Shown: positions 18,817-27,920 of the stretch, one piece after another | Position numbering within the stretch: position 1 is the stretch's first letter | Layout: every line of letters begins with the position of its first letter | Source of the DNA: Acidobacteriaceae bacterium | GTDB lineage: Bacteria; Acidobacteriota; Terriglobia; Bryobacterales; Bryobacteraceae | Assembly (NCBI GenBank): GCA_019240405.1 | Contig: JAFAYL010000034.1 | Coordinates: 124,001-188,000, forward strand | Direction: 5' to 3' | DNA length: 64,000 bases | Position numbers and translations under genes: made by a program | The notes under the pieces: model-generated | What the model was told of the DNA's origin: nothing | Databases searched by the model: none | What the model saw: only the letters and a program-made list of their open reading frames with translations

Positions 18817-20466
18817 GTGTGGCGTGAGCGGCATTTTGTTGTTATAGTCACCATCTGCAGTTCATTCGCTCTTTGGACCGCCGCACAAACTAACCCTCAA
18901 TCACCCATTTCGGTTGCAATCGATGTCCGCCCTGCCGATCTGCTCGTCCAGCCTCCGGCAGTCAACTGGTCCTCGTATAACGGCGATTATTCAGGACGTC
19001 GCTTCAGCGCACTTAAAGAGATCACGGCGCAAAATGTTGACCAACTTCGAGCGCAATGGGTATTCCATTCGTCAAATTCCAGCAATCTGGAAGCAACGCC
19101 CGTGGTCGTGAACGGCGTCATGTTCATGACATCGGCAAACGAGGCTTTCGCTCTCGACGCCCGCACCGGCCGTGCGCTCTGGCACTATTCGCGCCCAGTT
19201 ACGGAAGGCCTCGTCGATGACGCATCGGCTCATCACAATCGCGGCGTGGGTGTTTGGCATTCGCGGGTCTACATGGAAACGGATAATGCGCATCTGCTTT
19301 GCCTCGATGCCCGCTCGGGTCACCTCATCTGGGATGTTGCTTATGCCGAAGGCAACTCCAACTATGGTGCAACGAGTGCGCCGTTAGTGATCAAGGACAA
19401 AGTTTTGGTCGGAACTTCAGGGGGAGATGATGGCGTTCGAGGTTTTGTTGCTGCCTTCGATGCTACGACGGGAAGAGAAGCCTGGCGCTTTTGGACTATT
19501 CCCGCGCCCGGCGAGTTCGGCTCCTCGAGTTGGCCGGGTGAGATGTATCTGCGAGGTGGAGCTACCACCTGGATGCCAGGGACGTACGATTCGGAGCTGA
19601 ATACTGTGTATTGGGGAACGAGCAACCCGGCCCCCGATTTCGATGGCGGCCCCCGGCCGGGCGACGATCTTTACAGTGACTGTGTGTTAGCGCTCGATGC
19701 CGACAACGGCAAGCTTAAATGGTATTTTCAATTCACGCCGCACGACGATTTTGACTACGACGCGACGGAAACTGCTGTGCTGATCGATACACGGTACAAA
19801 GGCGCGCTACGCAAGCTGTTGGTCGAAGCGAATCGCAACGGCTTCGTTTATATTCTCGACCGGACGAATGGAAAATATCTTTCGGCAGCTCCGTTCGTGA
19901 AGAAGCTGAACTGGGCAAAAGCGATCGAGGACACGGGCAGGCCTGTCCGGAGCGGCGCTGAGCCTTCTCAGAATGGAACGCTCATCTGTCCAGACATGAC
20001 CGGCGCAACGAACTGGTTCTCGCCTTCGTACAACCCTTCCACGCATCTGCTCTACTTCATGGCCCTTGAAAATTGCCAGATGTATTTCGTCAAGCCTCAA
20101 CAATTCACTCCTGGAAAACAGTATTATGCGACGGGCGTGAAGCATGCTCCCGGCCAATACGGACAGAAAATCCTGCTGGCTTATGATCCCGAGACCAACA
20201 CGTTTGCATGGCGCTATCCGCAAATTGGCGGGGGGCACTCCTGGGGTGGAACCATGACCACGGCTGGTGGACTGGTATTCTTTGGCGACGATTCCGAGGC
20301 GTTTGAAGCCGCGGACGCGCAGACCGGGGCGCCGCTTTGGCATTTCAACACCGGTCAGTCAATGCATGCTTCACCCATGAGCTATGCCGTCGAGGGCAAA
20401 CAGTATGTCGCCATTGCGGCCGGCAGCGACGTGTTTACGTTCGCGCTGCCAGATGGGAAACGCTGA
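18817..20466 (+). CDS. PQQ-dependent dehydrogenase (quinoprotein), exported
   Basis: A 549-residue eight-bladed propeller of the PQQ alcohol/glucose dehydrogenase type. The signal peptide ends near LWTAAQT. PQQ-propeller docking repeats (ALDARTGRALWHY, AFDATTGREAWRFW) and the catalytic segment DDFDYDATETAV near residue 310 are present. The adjacent-cysteine pair of methanol dehydrogenases is absent, and there is no fused cytochrome domain, so the separate di-heme cytochrome of the operon probably takes the electrons. It starts at GTG, 8 bases after the PLP stop. The substrate is an alcohol or aldose; the neighbouring lactonase favours a sugar. Confidence 0.88.
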   Translation: MWRERHFVVIVTICSSFALWTAAQTNPQSPISVAIDVRPADLLVQPPAVNWSSYNGDYSGRRFSALKEITAQNVDQLRAQWVFHSSNSSNLEATPVVVNGVMFMTSANEAFALDARTGRALWHYSRPVTEGLVDDASAHHNRGVGVWHSRVYMETDNAHLLCLDARSGHLIWDVAYAEGNSNYGATSAPLVIKDKVLVGTSGGDDGVRGFVAAFDATTGREAWRFWTIPAPGEFGSSSWPGEMYLRGGATTWMPGTYDSELNTVYWGTSNPAPDFDGGPRPGDDLYSDCVLALDADNGKLKWYFQFTPHDDFDYDATETAVLIDTRYKGALRKLLVEANRNGFVYILDRTNGKYLSAAPFVKKLNWAKAIEDTGRPVRSGAEPSQNGTLICPDMTGATNWFSPSYNPSTHLLYFMALENCQMYFVKPQQFTPGKQYYATGVKHAPGQYGQKILLAYDPETNTFAWRYPQIGGGHSWGGTMTTAGGLVFFGDDSEAFEAADAQTGAPLWHFNTGQSMHASPMSYAVEGKQYVAIAAGSDVFTFALPDGKR

Positions 20467-21194
20467 TGCCCGCCTATTCGATCCCGTTATTCTGCCTCTT
20501 GGCCTTGCGCGCGCATTCGGAGGAGCCTTGCATGTTCAAACAACCTGCAGCGACATTCTCAATCCGTCATGTAGAGGGTCATCCTGAGCTCACCATCAAT
20601 CCGGACGCTGACGAGTGGAAGAATGCGGCAGCCGAATCCATGTGGAAGGATTGCACCCATCCCATCGACTACCCGCACTTGAAAACAGAGATCCGCGCGT
20701 TCTGGACGGATACAGATCTTTACTTTTTGTTTCGTTGTCCGTACACGGTTTTGAATTTGTTCCTACCCGCGAATAACGCCGCTCCCCGCGTTGGTCTTTG
20801 GGACCGCGACGTTGTAGAAATGTTTCTCGGCGATGATTGGACGAACATCCGCCATTATCGAGAATTCGAGATCGCGCCTACCGGCGATTGGATCGATCTC
20901 GCGATCGACCTGGATCGGCAAAGTTACGATCACACGTGGAGATCGGGCTGGCAAACGATGGCGCACATCGATGAGCAACACAAGATCTGGTACGCTGCTG
21001 CGCGGATTCCACTTTCCGCAGTCAGCAGTAAACCGGTTCGCGACGGCACAAAATGGCGTATGAACCTCTATCGAATTGAAGGCCTCGGTCCGGATTCTCA
21101 GAGGCATTTTCTTTGCTGGCAGCCGACTTGTGTGCAGAATCACGATCCCAACCATGTGCCTGAGCACTTCGGGACTCTGATCTCCCATAAGTAA
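20466..21194 (+). CDS. Carbohydrate-binding family 9-like exported protein
   Basis: A 242-residue protein similar to CBM9-like domains of sugar-binding exported proteins (INPDADEWKNAAAES, EIRAFWTDTDLYFLFRCPY, DVVEMFLGDDW). The ORF track start at 20337 lies inside the dehydrogenase gene. The ATG at 20466 overlaps the preceding TGA by one base (TGATG) and begins a signal-like MPAYSIPLFCLLALRAHSEE. It is the last gene of the cytochrome-lactonase-PLP-dehydrogenase operon. CBM9 modules bind reducing ends of glycans; a stand-alone version could present sugar ends to the quinoprotein, but that is a guess. Confidence 0.75.
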   Translation: MPAYSIPLFCLLALRAHSEEPCMFKQPAATFSIRHVEGHPELTINPDADEWKNAAAESMWKDCTHPIDYPHLKTEIRAFWTDTDLYFLFRCPYTVLNLFLPANNAAPRVGLWDRDVVEMFLGDDWTNIRHYREFEIAPTGDWIDLAIDLDRQSYDHTWRSGWQTMAHIDEQHKIWYAAARIPLSAVSSKPVRDGTKWRMNLYRIEGLGPDSQRHFLCWQPTCVQNHDPNHVPEHFGTLISHK

Positions 21195-21275
21195 GTCCAC
21201 TCAGATAGGACATTCAATACGTTGCTCTGAGGCCTGAAATCGTGTATTGTTCTCTCAAAGCGGGGGAAATTCAAC

Positions 21276-24200
21276 CTGGGCACGCACAATACATCAGCTC
21301 GCATTGCATTTTATGGCTTATTCGCGCTGTTCGGCGCGCAACTGCTCAAAGCCGATGTCACCGGAGCCATTCTTGGAACAGTGACTGATCCCACTGGCGC
21401 AGCCGTTCCGAGGGCGGTCGTGACACTGAGAGATCCGGATACAGGACTAGTTCGCCGCGTTCAGACGAACTCCACGGGTGATTACGAATTCCTCGCCGTA
21501 CCCGTAGGGGAGCACTATGCACTCGAGGTGACTGCGTCCGGATTCGATACAGCTGTCGAAACAGGTATTAAGCTTTTGGTTAATCAAAAGTATCGCGCCG
21601 ATTTCAAGTTAGTCTTGGGTACCGTGAGCCAGACGGTCGAAGTCTCGGGAACCGGAGCTCAAGTCGAGACCAGTAACACCCAGCTCGGCGACGTGATCGA
21701 AAGTAAAAAGATGACCAGCCTGCCGCTTAATGGCCGCAGCTATATTGATCTGCTCGGTCTGCAACCCGGCGTCGTGCCCGTCGCATCCGACGCAGCCGTT
21801 AATGACCGGCCTGTTTCGGGAAATGGTAATCCCGGCAATCTGTCGGTCAATGGAAATCGCGAATCCGCAAATTCTTTCCTGGTGAATGGCGGCGATGTTG
21901 AAGAGAGCGTGAATAATGGCGCGTCTGTGGTTCCGACGCTGGATTCCATTCAGGAATTTCGATTGTTGACGAATTCCTTCAACGCTGAATTCGGGCGCTT
22001 CTCGGGAGGAATAGTAAACGTCGTGACGAAATCCGGAACAAACGAATTTCATGGATCGCTCTATGAATTCTTCCGCAACGATAAGCTCGATTCGCGCAGT
22101 TTTTTCGACCCGACACGCGGCGCTTTCAAGCGAAATCAGTTCGGAGGAGTTTTCGGCGGTCCAATCCTGAAGAACCGGCTCTTCTTTTTCAGTGATTATC
22201 AGGGTACACGGCAAGTGCGCGGAGTCTCTTCAGGTGATATCCCAGTCCCTTCGCTGTTGGAACGAAGCGGTGACTTTTCCGATCTCGCGACAACTGGTTA
22301 CTCATCTTTCACGGGCGTCGTGCGAGGGCTAGACATTCCCGGTAATTTTCCCGCTGTATTGACTCAGCGGCTCGGCTACACGGTTACTTCCGGCGAGCAA
22401 TACTGGTTTCCCGGTTGTACAGATACAGCCCAATGTGTTTTTCCTGGTGCTGCAGGACCAGTGATCCCACAATCAGCATGGTCGCCGGTAGCGAAGGCCG
22501 AATTGAAATTCATTCCCCTGCCCACGGGTGTTTCGGGTGGGCATCCATTTTTCTCCAGCGCTTCTGAGGACGAGCGAAATCGCGATGATAAGCTCGGCGA
22601 GAAGATTGACTTGAATACGCAGCGGTTTGGAAATTGGGGCTTCTATTATTACTTTGACGATACGACCTTCCTAAGCCCTTATCCTGCGTTTACGTCAAAC
22701 GTGCCTGGCTTCTCCGCTGTCACACCCTCGCGGGCGCAGCAGGTCAGCATAAATCAGACCAGCATCCTAAGCCCCACGGCCGTGAACGAGGTCCATCTCA
22801 GCTATACACGATTAGCTTTATTGAAAAACAAGCCCGTCGGCGGACTGGGCAAGATTACAGATTTTGGTTTCGTCGAGGGCGGACTCGGCGTGATTCCTTC
22901 GAATCCAGCTTACGAAGGCGTGGCGCCCGTTGCGCTGAATCAAACCGGGGTGAATTTCGGGCTCCCGGATGGCACTACCGGCCAGTACAACAACACATAT
23001 CAGATATCGGATAACTTCTCAAAAGTCATCGGCAGTCACACGGTCAAGTTTGGCGGTGACGTGCGCTACCTGCAAATCAATGAACGTAACGCTTACACCT
23101 CAAACGGCTGGTTCCAATTCTCCGGGACAGAGACGGGTAACGACTTTGCGGATTTTCTGCTCGGCGCTCCTGACATTTTCGAGCAAACGAGTAATCAGTA
23201 CCTCGACTCTCGAACCCGCTACGGCGCGCTTTACGTTCAGGATTCCTACAAGGTCCGGTCTGATCTCACAGTAAACTACGGCCTCCGTTGGGAAGTGAGC
23301 GAGCCGTTCTACGACACGCAAAATCGTATTCAGACGTTCAATCCTGGCGAGCAATCGAAGGTGTACCCGGATGCTCCCACAGGATTTGTATTTCCAGGTG
23401 ACCGCGGAATTCCTAAAACGCTTGCGCCCGTGCAGTGGGATCACTTTACGCCACGGCTAGGCGTCGCGTATTTGCCCGGGTCAACGAGTGGCTTGCTGGG
23501 AAAGATCTTTGGCGGGCCCGGCAAATCAAGCATCCGCATGGGTACGGGCATCTTCTATACCGCGATTGAGGATCTAACGCTCTTCAACGAGGTGGGCGAT
23601 GCCCCCTTTGGGCTGTTCTATACAAGTCCCGTATTGGTCTATCTAGAAGAGCCATATAAAGCCCGCACAACGGCCGAAAATCCGGGACAGCGATTCCCTT
23701 TCACGATTCCGCCACCTGGCGCAACCGGTATCTGGCCGCAATACCTGCCCATTTCAGGTGCGCCGACCTACAAGCGGGACAATAAGCTGCCCTACGCGGA
23801 AGACTTCAACTTTACGATTCAACGCCAGCTCTTCAATACAGCCGTGCTTTCCGTCGGGTATGTGGGAACGCGCGGACATCACTTGCTGTCAACCGTCGAA
23901 TCCAACCCGGGGAATGCTGCAAAGTGCCTCGCAGTTGCCGCCGCGCTCCCCCTAGGTCAAGGCTGCGGTCCATACGGTGAAGACACGATTTACACGTTGC
24001 CCAGCGGACAGGTTGTTTACGGCACGCGGCCATACTCAGTCACCTCGGGACGCTACCTCAGTCAGGGCCTTTTGGATTTCAGCAGCAATACCTGGGAGCA
24101 GACGAGCGGCAATTCGAATTACAATTCGCTGCAAGTCAGCCTGCAAAAATCGGTCGGAGCTTTGACCCTATTGGCTGGTTACACGTGGTCGAAATCCCTC

Positions 24201-24806
24201 GACAATTCATCCGGCTTCTACGATCAGATCAACCCGTTCAATCCGAAGCTGAGCAAATCGCTTTCCGCTTTCGACATCACGCACAACTTCGTCCTGAGCT
24301 ACAACTACGAGCTTCCCCTGCATCACCTGTCGAGCAAGCTTTGGAACGGAATGCTGTCAGGTTGGGCGATTTCGGGCATAACACGATTCACCACGGGATT
24401 CCCGATCACTTTGGGAGAAAACGACGATGCCGCGCTCTGCGGTTGCAGTGGCGTGGACTATCCCAACTACAACGCCCAGCCGATCCACTTTTATGATCCG
24501 CGCAATTCACCGAATCATATTTATTTCTCGACCGATGACTTCAGCACCGAAACGATTGGGGTCGCTGGCAATGCGAACCGGCGATTCTTCCATGGCCCGG
24601 GCATCGATAATTGGGATCTCGTGCTTCACAAAGATACGCACATCTTCGAAAAGAGCATGCTCGAGTTCCGCGCGGAGTTCTTCAATGTCTTCAATCATGC
24701 CCAGTTCACAAACCCTTCTGGAACCGTGAACGCCAGCAATTTCGGCCAGGTCACAAATGCTCGCGATGGCCGGATCGGGCAGATGGCTTTGAAGCTGAGT
24801 TTCTAA
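21276..24806 (+). CDS. TonB-dependent receptor, Oar-like, probable CTG start
   Basis: A ~1176-residue outer-membrane receptor: signal peptide, carboxypeptidase-regulatory Ig-like domain (GAILGTVTDPTGAAVPRAVVTL), plug (SLPLNGRSYIDLLGLQPG, SVNGNRESANSFLVNG) and a long barrel ending in KLSF. The ORF track starts at GTG 21381, which would cut off the export signal. The frame stays open upstream to 21231 and encodes TSARIAFYGLFALFGAQLLKA, a good signal peptide. No in-frame ATG, GTG or TTG precedes it, but a CTG at 21276 lies nine bases after GGGGG. I therefore propose CTG as the start. The receptor is immediately followed by the AGE epimerase gene. Confidence 0.85.
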   Translation: MGTHNTSARIAFYGLFALFGAQLLKADVTGAILGTVTDPTGAAVPRAVVTLRDPDTGLVRRVQTNSTGDYEFLAVPVGEHYALEVTASGFDTAVETGIKLLVNQKYRADFKLVLGTVSQTVEVSGTGAQVETSNTQLGDVIESKKMTSLPLNGRSYIDLLGLQPGVVPVASDAAVNDRPVSGNGNPGNLSVNGNRESANSFLVNGGDVEESVNNGASVVPTLDSIQEFRLLTNSFNAEFGRFSGGIVNVVTKSGTNEFHGSLYEFFRNDKLDSRSFFDPTRGAFKRNQFGGVFGGPILKNRLFFFSDYQGTRQVRGVSSGDIPVPSLLERSGDFSDLATTGYSSFTGVVRGLDIPGNFPAVLTQRLGYTVTSGEQYWFPGCTDTAQCVFPGAAGPVIPQSAWSPVAKAELKFIPLPTGVSGGHPFFSSASEDERNRDDKLGEKIDLNTQRFGNWGFYYYFDDTTFLSPYPAFTSNVPGFSAVTPSRAQQVSINQTSILSPTAVNEVHLSYTRLALLKNKPVGGLGKITDFGFVEGGLGVIPSNPAYEGVAPVALNQTGVNFGLPDGTTGQYNNTYQISDNFSKVIGSHTVKFGGDVRYLQINERNAYTSNGWFQFSGTETGNDFADFLLGAPDIFEQTSNQYLDSRTRYGALYVQDSYKVRSDLTVNYGLRWEVSEPFYDTQNRIQTFNPGEQSKVYPDAPTGFVFPGDRGIPKTLAPVQWDHFTPRLGVAYLPGSTSGLLGKIFGGPGKSSIRMGTGIFYTAIEDLTLFNEVGDAPFGLFYTSPVLVYLEEPYKARTTAENPGQRFPFTIPPPGATGIWPQYLPISGAPTYKRDNKLPYAEDFNFTIQRQLFNTAVLSVGYVGTRGHHLLSTVESNPGNAAKCLAVAAALPLGQGCGPYGEDTIYTLPSGQVVYGTRPYSVTSGRYLSQGLLDFSSNTWEQTSGNSNYNSLQVSLQKSVGALTLLAGYTWSKSLDNSSGFYDQINPFNPKLSKSLSAFDITHNFVLSYNYELPLHHLSSKLWNGMLSGWAISGITRFTTGFPITLGENDDAALCGCSGVDYPNYNAQPIHFYDPRNSPNHIYFSTDDFSTETIGVAGNANRRFFHGPGIDNWDLVLHKDTHIFEKSMLEFRAEFFNVFNHAQFTNPSGTVNASNFGQVTNARDGRIGQMALKLSF

Positions 24807-26093
24807 GTGCGTTTTATCAACCTTCGTCTCTTGAGCGCTCTCGTATGCGTTGCGGGTGCGCTTCCTGGAGCTGCGCCGCTGGACATCACGCGCGATTGGC
24901 TGGTCATTTTTCGCGAAAATCTCCACAATACTCTGCAATTCTGGATCGATCACTCGGTTGATCGCGAATACGGAGGTCTGCTCGGAAGACTCGATCAGCA
25001 AGGCAACGCGAAACCGCCAGGCAACAAGTCTGTTGTGCTGGAATCCCGCGCGTTGTGGTCGTTTGCAGAGGCGTATCGCCGCTTTCCGGATCCTGCTTAC
25101 CAGCGCATGGCCGCTGAATGCCTGACTTTTCTCCGCGAGAAGATGTGGGACAAAGAACACGGCGGCTATTATTTCCTGGTCACGCGCGAAGGAAAGGTGC
25201 TTGACTCGACTAAGCAGTTGAATCCCTTGTCTTACGTTCTCGAAGGCTTGGCGGAATATGCCATCGCGTTTCACGACGATCAGGCACGGCGCGAAGCGGT
25301 GCAGTTATTCGAAGTGATTGACCAACATGCCCATGACAACGAGCACGGCGGCTATCACATCGCATTCACGGCGGACTGGCAGTGGATCAAAGACTACAAG
25401 CCCGGGCCGAACGCGTCAGGCTCCTTCGGCCGAAAGTCATACGATTGGCATCTCGGGCTGCTCGAGGCTTTGACGACAGCCTACGACGTAACCGGAGATG
25501 CCCGCATTCGCGCGCGCGTTGATGAACTGCTGGATATTTTCGTGAACAAAATCGTCGATCCGGAAATCGGTTATGGCCGATACTATTTCACGGAAGATTG
25601 GACGGTGGCGGATCGAAACGGAGACTCAAGAGAGTGCGAATACGGCCTGGATCTTGAGGCTAGCTGGCTTCTCACGGAGGCCGCTTCAGTAGTCGGTCGA
25701 AATCAAGATCCGAAGATTCGGCGGGCTAGTTTGGCGCTCGTGGATCATGCACTGCGCTACGGGTTCGATAACGAGCGCGGCGGTCTCTACCGCACTGGCC
25801 CGGCAAAAGGACCCGCAACAAACAGGGACATGGAATGGTGGCAACAAGCGGAAACGCTCGTCGCGTTTCTGAATGCATATCAACTAACCGGCGATCCGAA
25901 GTATTTCACAGCGTTTGAGCTTGAGGCTCAATTCGTTGACAACCATTTCGTCGACCATACTTATGGCGAGTGGTACACGGCAATCTCGCACGATGGGAAA
26001 ACTGACACCGAGAAGACCGGTCCCTGGAAAGCTCCTTATCATGTGACTCGCGCTTGTCTCGAGGTGATTTCGCGACTTGGCAGGACGTTGTAG
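24807..26093 (+). CDS. Exported AGE-family epimerase (cellobiose 2-epimerase-like)
   Basis: A 428-residue (alpha/alpha)6-barrel enzyme of the N-acylglucosamine/cellobiose 2-epimerase family. Family signatures are visible: DREYGGLLGRLDQQGN near the N-terminus, DNEHGGYHIAF in the middle, and the C-terminal KTGPWKAPYHVTRACLE, which carries a catalytic His in cellobiose epimerases. The first ~25 residues (LLSALVCVAGALPGAAPLD) are a Sec signal, although family members are usually cytoplasmic. The GTG start directly abuts the stop of the TonB receptor, implying coupled import and sugar isomerisation. Epimerisation of a released oligosaccharide or aldose is the expected activity. Confidence 0.85.
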   Translation: MRFINLRLLSALVCVAGALPGAAPLDITRDWLVIFRENLHNTLQFWIDHSVDREYGGLLGRLDQQGNAKPPGNKSVVLESRALWSFAEAYRRFPDPAYQRMAAECLTFLREKMWDKEHGGYYFLVTREGKVLDSTKQLNPLSYVLEGLAEYAIAFHDDQARREAVQLFEVIDQHAHDNEHGGYHIAFTADWQWIKDYKPGPNASGSFGRKSYDWHLGLLEALTTAYDVTGDARIRARVDELLDIFVNKIVDPEIGYGRYYFTEDWTVADRNGDSRECEYGLDLEASWLLTEAASVVGRNQDPKIRRASLALVDHALRYGFDNERGGLYRTGPAKGPATNRDMEWWQQAETLVAFLNAYQLTGDPKYFTAFELEAQFVDNHFVDHTYGEWYTAISHDGKTDTEKTGPWKAPYHVTRACLEVISRLGRTL

Positions 26094-26103
26094 CAGCGGC
26101 TGC

Positions 26104-27666
26104 ATGTTGTTTCGTGCCCTGCTGATTATTGTCTGCCTTCAAATCAGCGTGCTATGGACTGTTGCGAGTCCACAAGAAAAGCCCGTTAACGGCGAAACGG
26201 CTCAATCGTATATAGCCCAGGCGCGGAAAGCGTTGCGCGCCGGTTACACCGATGAGGGCGAGCATCTTTTGAAACTAGCGATACAAGCTGACCCAAGCTG
26301 CGCAGACGCATATCTTTTGCTCGGGTCATCAGAATTCCGGCGAGGCGACATTTCGCGATCGATTGAACACTTCGACCGCGCTGTCAAGCTGCGTCCAGAA
26401 TTGTACAGCGCCCATTACAATCTCGCACTTGCGTACCTCCGCGCGAACAAGCTCACGGACGCGCGCGCCGAACTCGAACAAGCTGTGACCCTGGATCCGC
26501 AGCAGCCGGACGCAGTCTATAACTTAGGCATCGTTTTGCTGGATCTCGGTGAAACTCGTGCCGCGATCCGGCAGCTAAAACGGGCGAGCGACCTCAATCC
26601 CCACTCGCCCGATGTCGCATTCAATCTCCTTCGCGCCGAACTCACGGACGGACAGCTCCAAGAAGCACACACAGAGGCACAGAGAGCCGCGGTTAATCTC
26701 GCCTCAGATGCCCAATGGAACGCTGCCGTTGGTGGACTCTTCCTGAACCACGCCGATCCAACGACTGCCGCGCTTTATTTTAGGGAAGCTTACCGGCTTC
26801 GACCTGACGACACTCGTGTGCGAAATCAACTCGCGCTCGCGTACCTTCAGGCGCATCAGCCAGAAGCGGTATTTAACACGATAAACCCGGCGACCACCGC
26901 TGACGATCATTACCTTCGGGCGAGCGCGTATTATTTATTGCACCAATTTTCAGAAGCGGACGAGGAATCCGCGATCGCGTTTCACCTAGCGCCCAATGTG
27001 CCCTCGATTCAGCTCCTGCGCGCTCACATTTTGCAGCGTTCGGGCAAACAGGAATCGGCCTTGAAGTTGTTAGGGCAAACGATACGTATGAAACCCGATT
27101 GGGATGAACCTTACTACAGTGCCGGTGTGAGCTATTACTTTCTAGGCCGGTACAACGAAGCGCGCGAAAGTCTCCGCCGTGCTCTCGAACTGAACCCTAG
27201 CTCTGTAAAAGGCTTATTCCTTATGGCGACAACTATTGCTCACCAAGGCGCGGCTGCTGATGCCGAACCGTATTTCCATCGTGCAGTCGTTCTGCAGCCG
27301 TCCAACGCGCGCTTGCATTGCCATCTCGGCTTGGTCTTTTTGCAAGAAAACGAAAACGCGAAAGCCGAAGAATGTTTCAGAAGAGCGATCGAGTTGAAAC
27401 CGGATTACGCGCTGCCGCATTACGAGCTGGGGAAACTCTTGATGCACTCGAACGAATTTCCCGAAGCGGCCCGCGAATTGGAAGCGGCTATCATTCACGA
27501 CCCAAGCCTCACTTCCGCTTATTACCAACTGAGCCGCGTCTATTCGCGCCTCGGAGAGGCCAAAAAGTCAGAGCTGGTTCTTGCAAGATTCAAAGAACTT
27601 CACAAGCAAGAAGACGATACCCAAACTGTTCACGAAGATGTCGTGAAACAGGTAGTTTCCGACTAA
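26104..27666 (+). CDS. Exported tetratricopeptide-repeat protein
   Basis: A 520-residue protein built almost entirely of TPR units (for example HYNLALAYLRANKLTDARAEL and YNLGIVLLDLGETRAAIRQL), about twelve to thirteen copies after a Sec-type signal (LLIIVCLQISVLWTVAS). The ORF track begins at 26077 within the epimerase gene; the ATG at 26104 lies ten bases after that stop and begins the signal cleanly. TPR proteins of this type scaffold protein assemblies in the acidobacterial envelope; no enzymatic domain is present. Its position between the epimerase and the amidase suggests the same transcript, but the function is unknown. Confidence 0.85.
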   Translation: MLFRALLIIVCLQISVLWTVASPQEKPVNGETAQSYIAQARKALRAGYTDEGEHLLKLAIQADPSCADAYLLLGSSEFRRGDISRSIEHFDRAVKLRPELYSAHYNLALAYLRANKLTDARAELEQAVTLDPQQPDAVYNLGIVLLDLGETRAAIRQLKRASDLNPHSPDVAFNLLRAELTDGQLQEAHTEAQRAAVNLASDAQWNAAVGGLFLNHADPTTAALYFREAYRLRPDDTRVRNQLALAYLQAHQPEAVFNTINPATTADDHYLRASAYYLLHQFSEADEESAIAFHLAPNVPSIQLLRAHILQRSGKQESALKLLGQTIRMKPDWDEPYYSAGVSYYFLGRYNEARESLRRALELNPSSVKGLFLMATTIAHQGAAADAEPYFHRAVVLQPSNARLHCHLGLVFLQENENAKAEECFRRAIELKPDYALPHYELGKLLMHSNEFPEAARELEAAIIHDPSLTSAYYQLSRVYSRLGEAKKSELVLARFKELHKQEDDTQTVHEDVVKQVVSD

Positions 27667-27683
27667 ATAGGACAACTTCTATA

Positions 27684-27911
27684 ATGTTCCGCATGACTCG
27701 TCGTGAATGGACTCTCTTGATCGCTGCCCCGGCGCTGGCGCAAGTAACATCCAGGACGTCCCCACAAGGTGCGCCCGCTCCACCTAAACCGCCGGCCACC
27801 CCCGAGGAACGGCTTAAAAAAGCATATGACGACGTCCGGAGCGTCAGTGATCGATTGTCAAAGCTCGAGCTTCCTATGAATATAGAGCCCGCTTTCGCTT
27901 TCAAAGTCTGA
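27684..27911 (+). CDS. 75-residue Tat-leader microprotein upstream of amidase
   Basis: A short ORF present only inside a longer shadow on the ORF track. ATG 27684 (or ATG 27693) begins a twin-arginine-type leader (TRREWTLLIAAPALAQV), followed by a Pro/Ala-rich linker (GAPAPPKPPATPEERL) and a short charged helix ending in NIEPAFAFKV. It lies 9 bases upstream of the amidase ATG, in a different frame. The spacing and export signal suggest a co-transcribed partner that might carry the leaderless amidase through the Tat system, or a leader detached from the amidase by mutation. Both ideas are inference. Confidence 0.6.
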   Translation: MFRMTRREWTLLIAAPALAQVTSRTSPQGAPAPPKPPATPEERLKKAYDDVRSVSDRLSKLELPMNIEPAFAFKV

Positions 27912-27920
27912 ACCCTTCCC

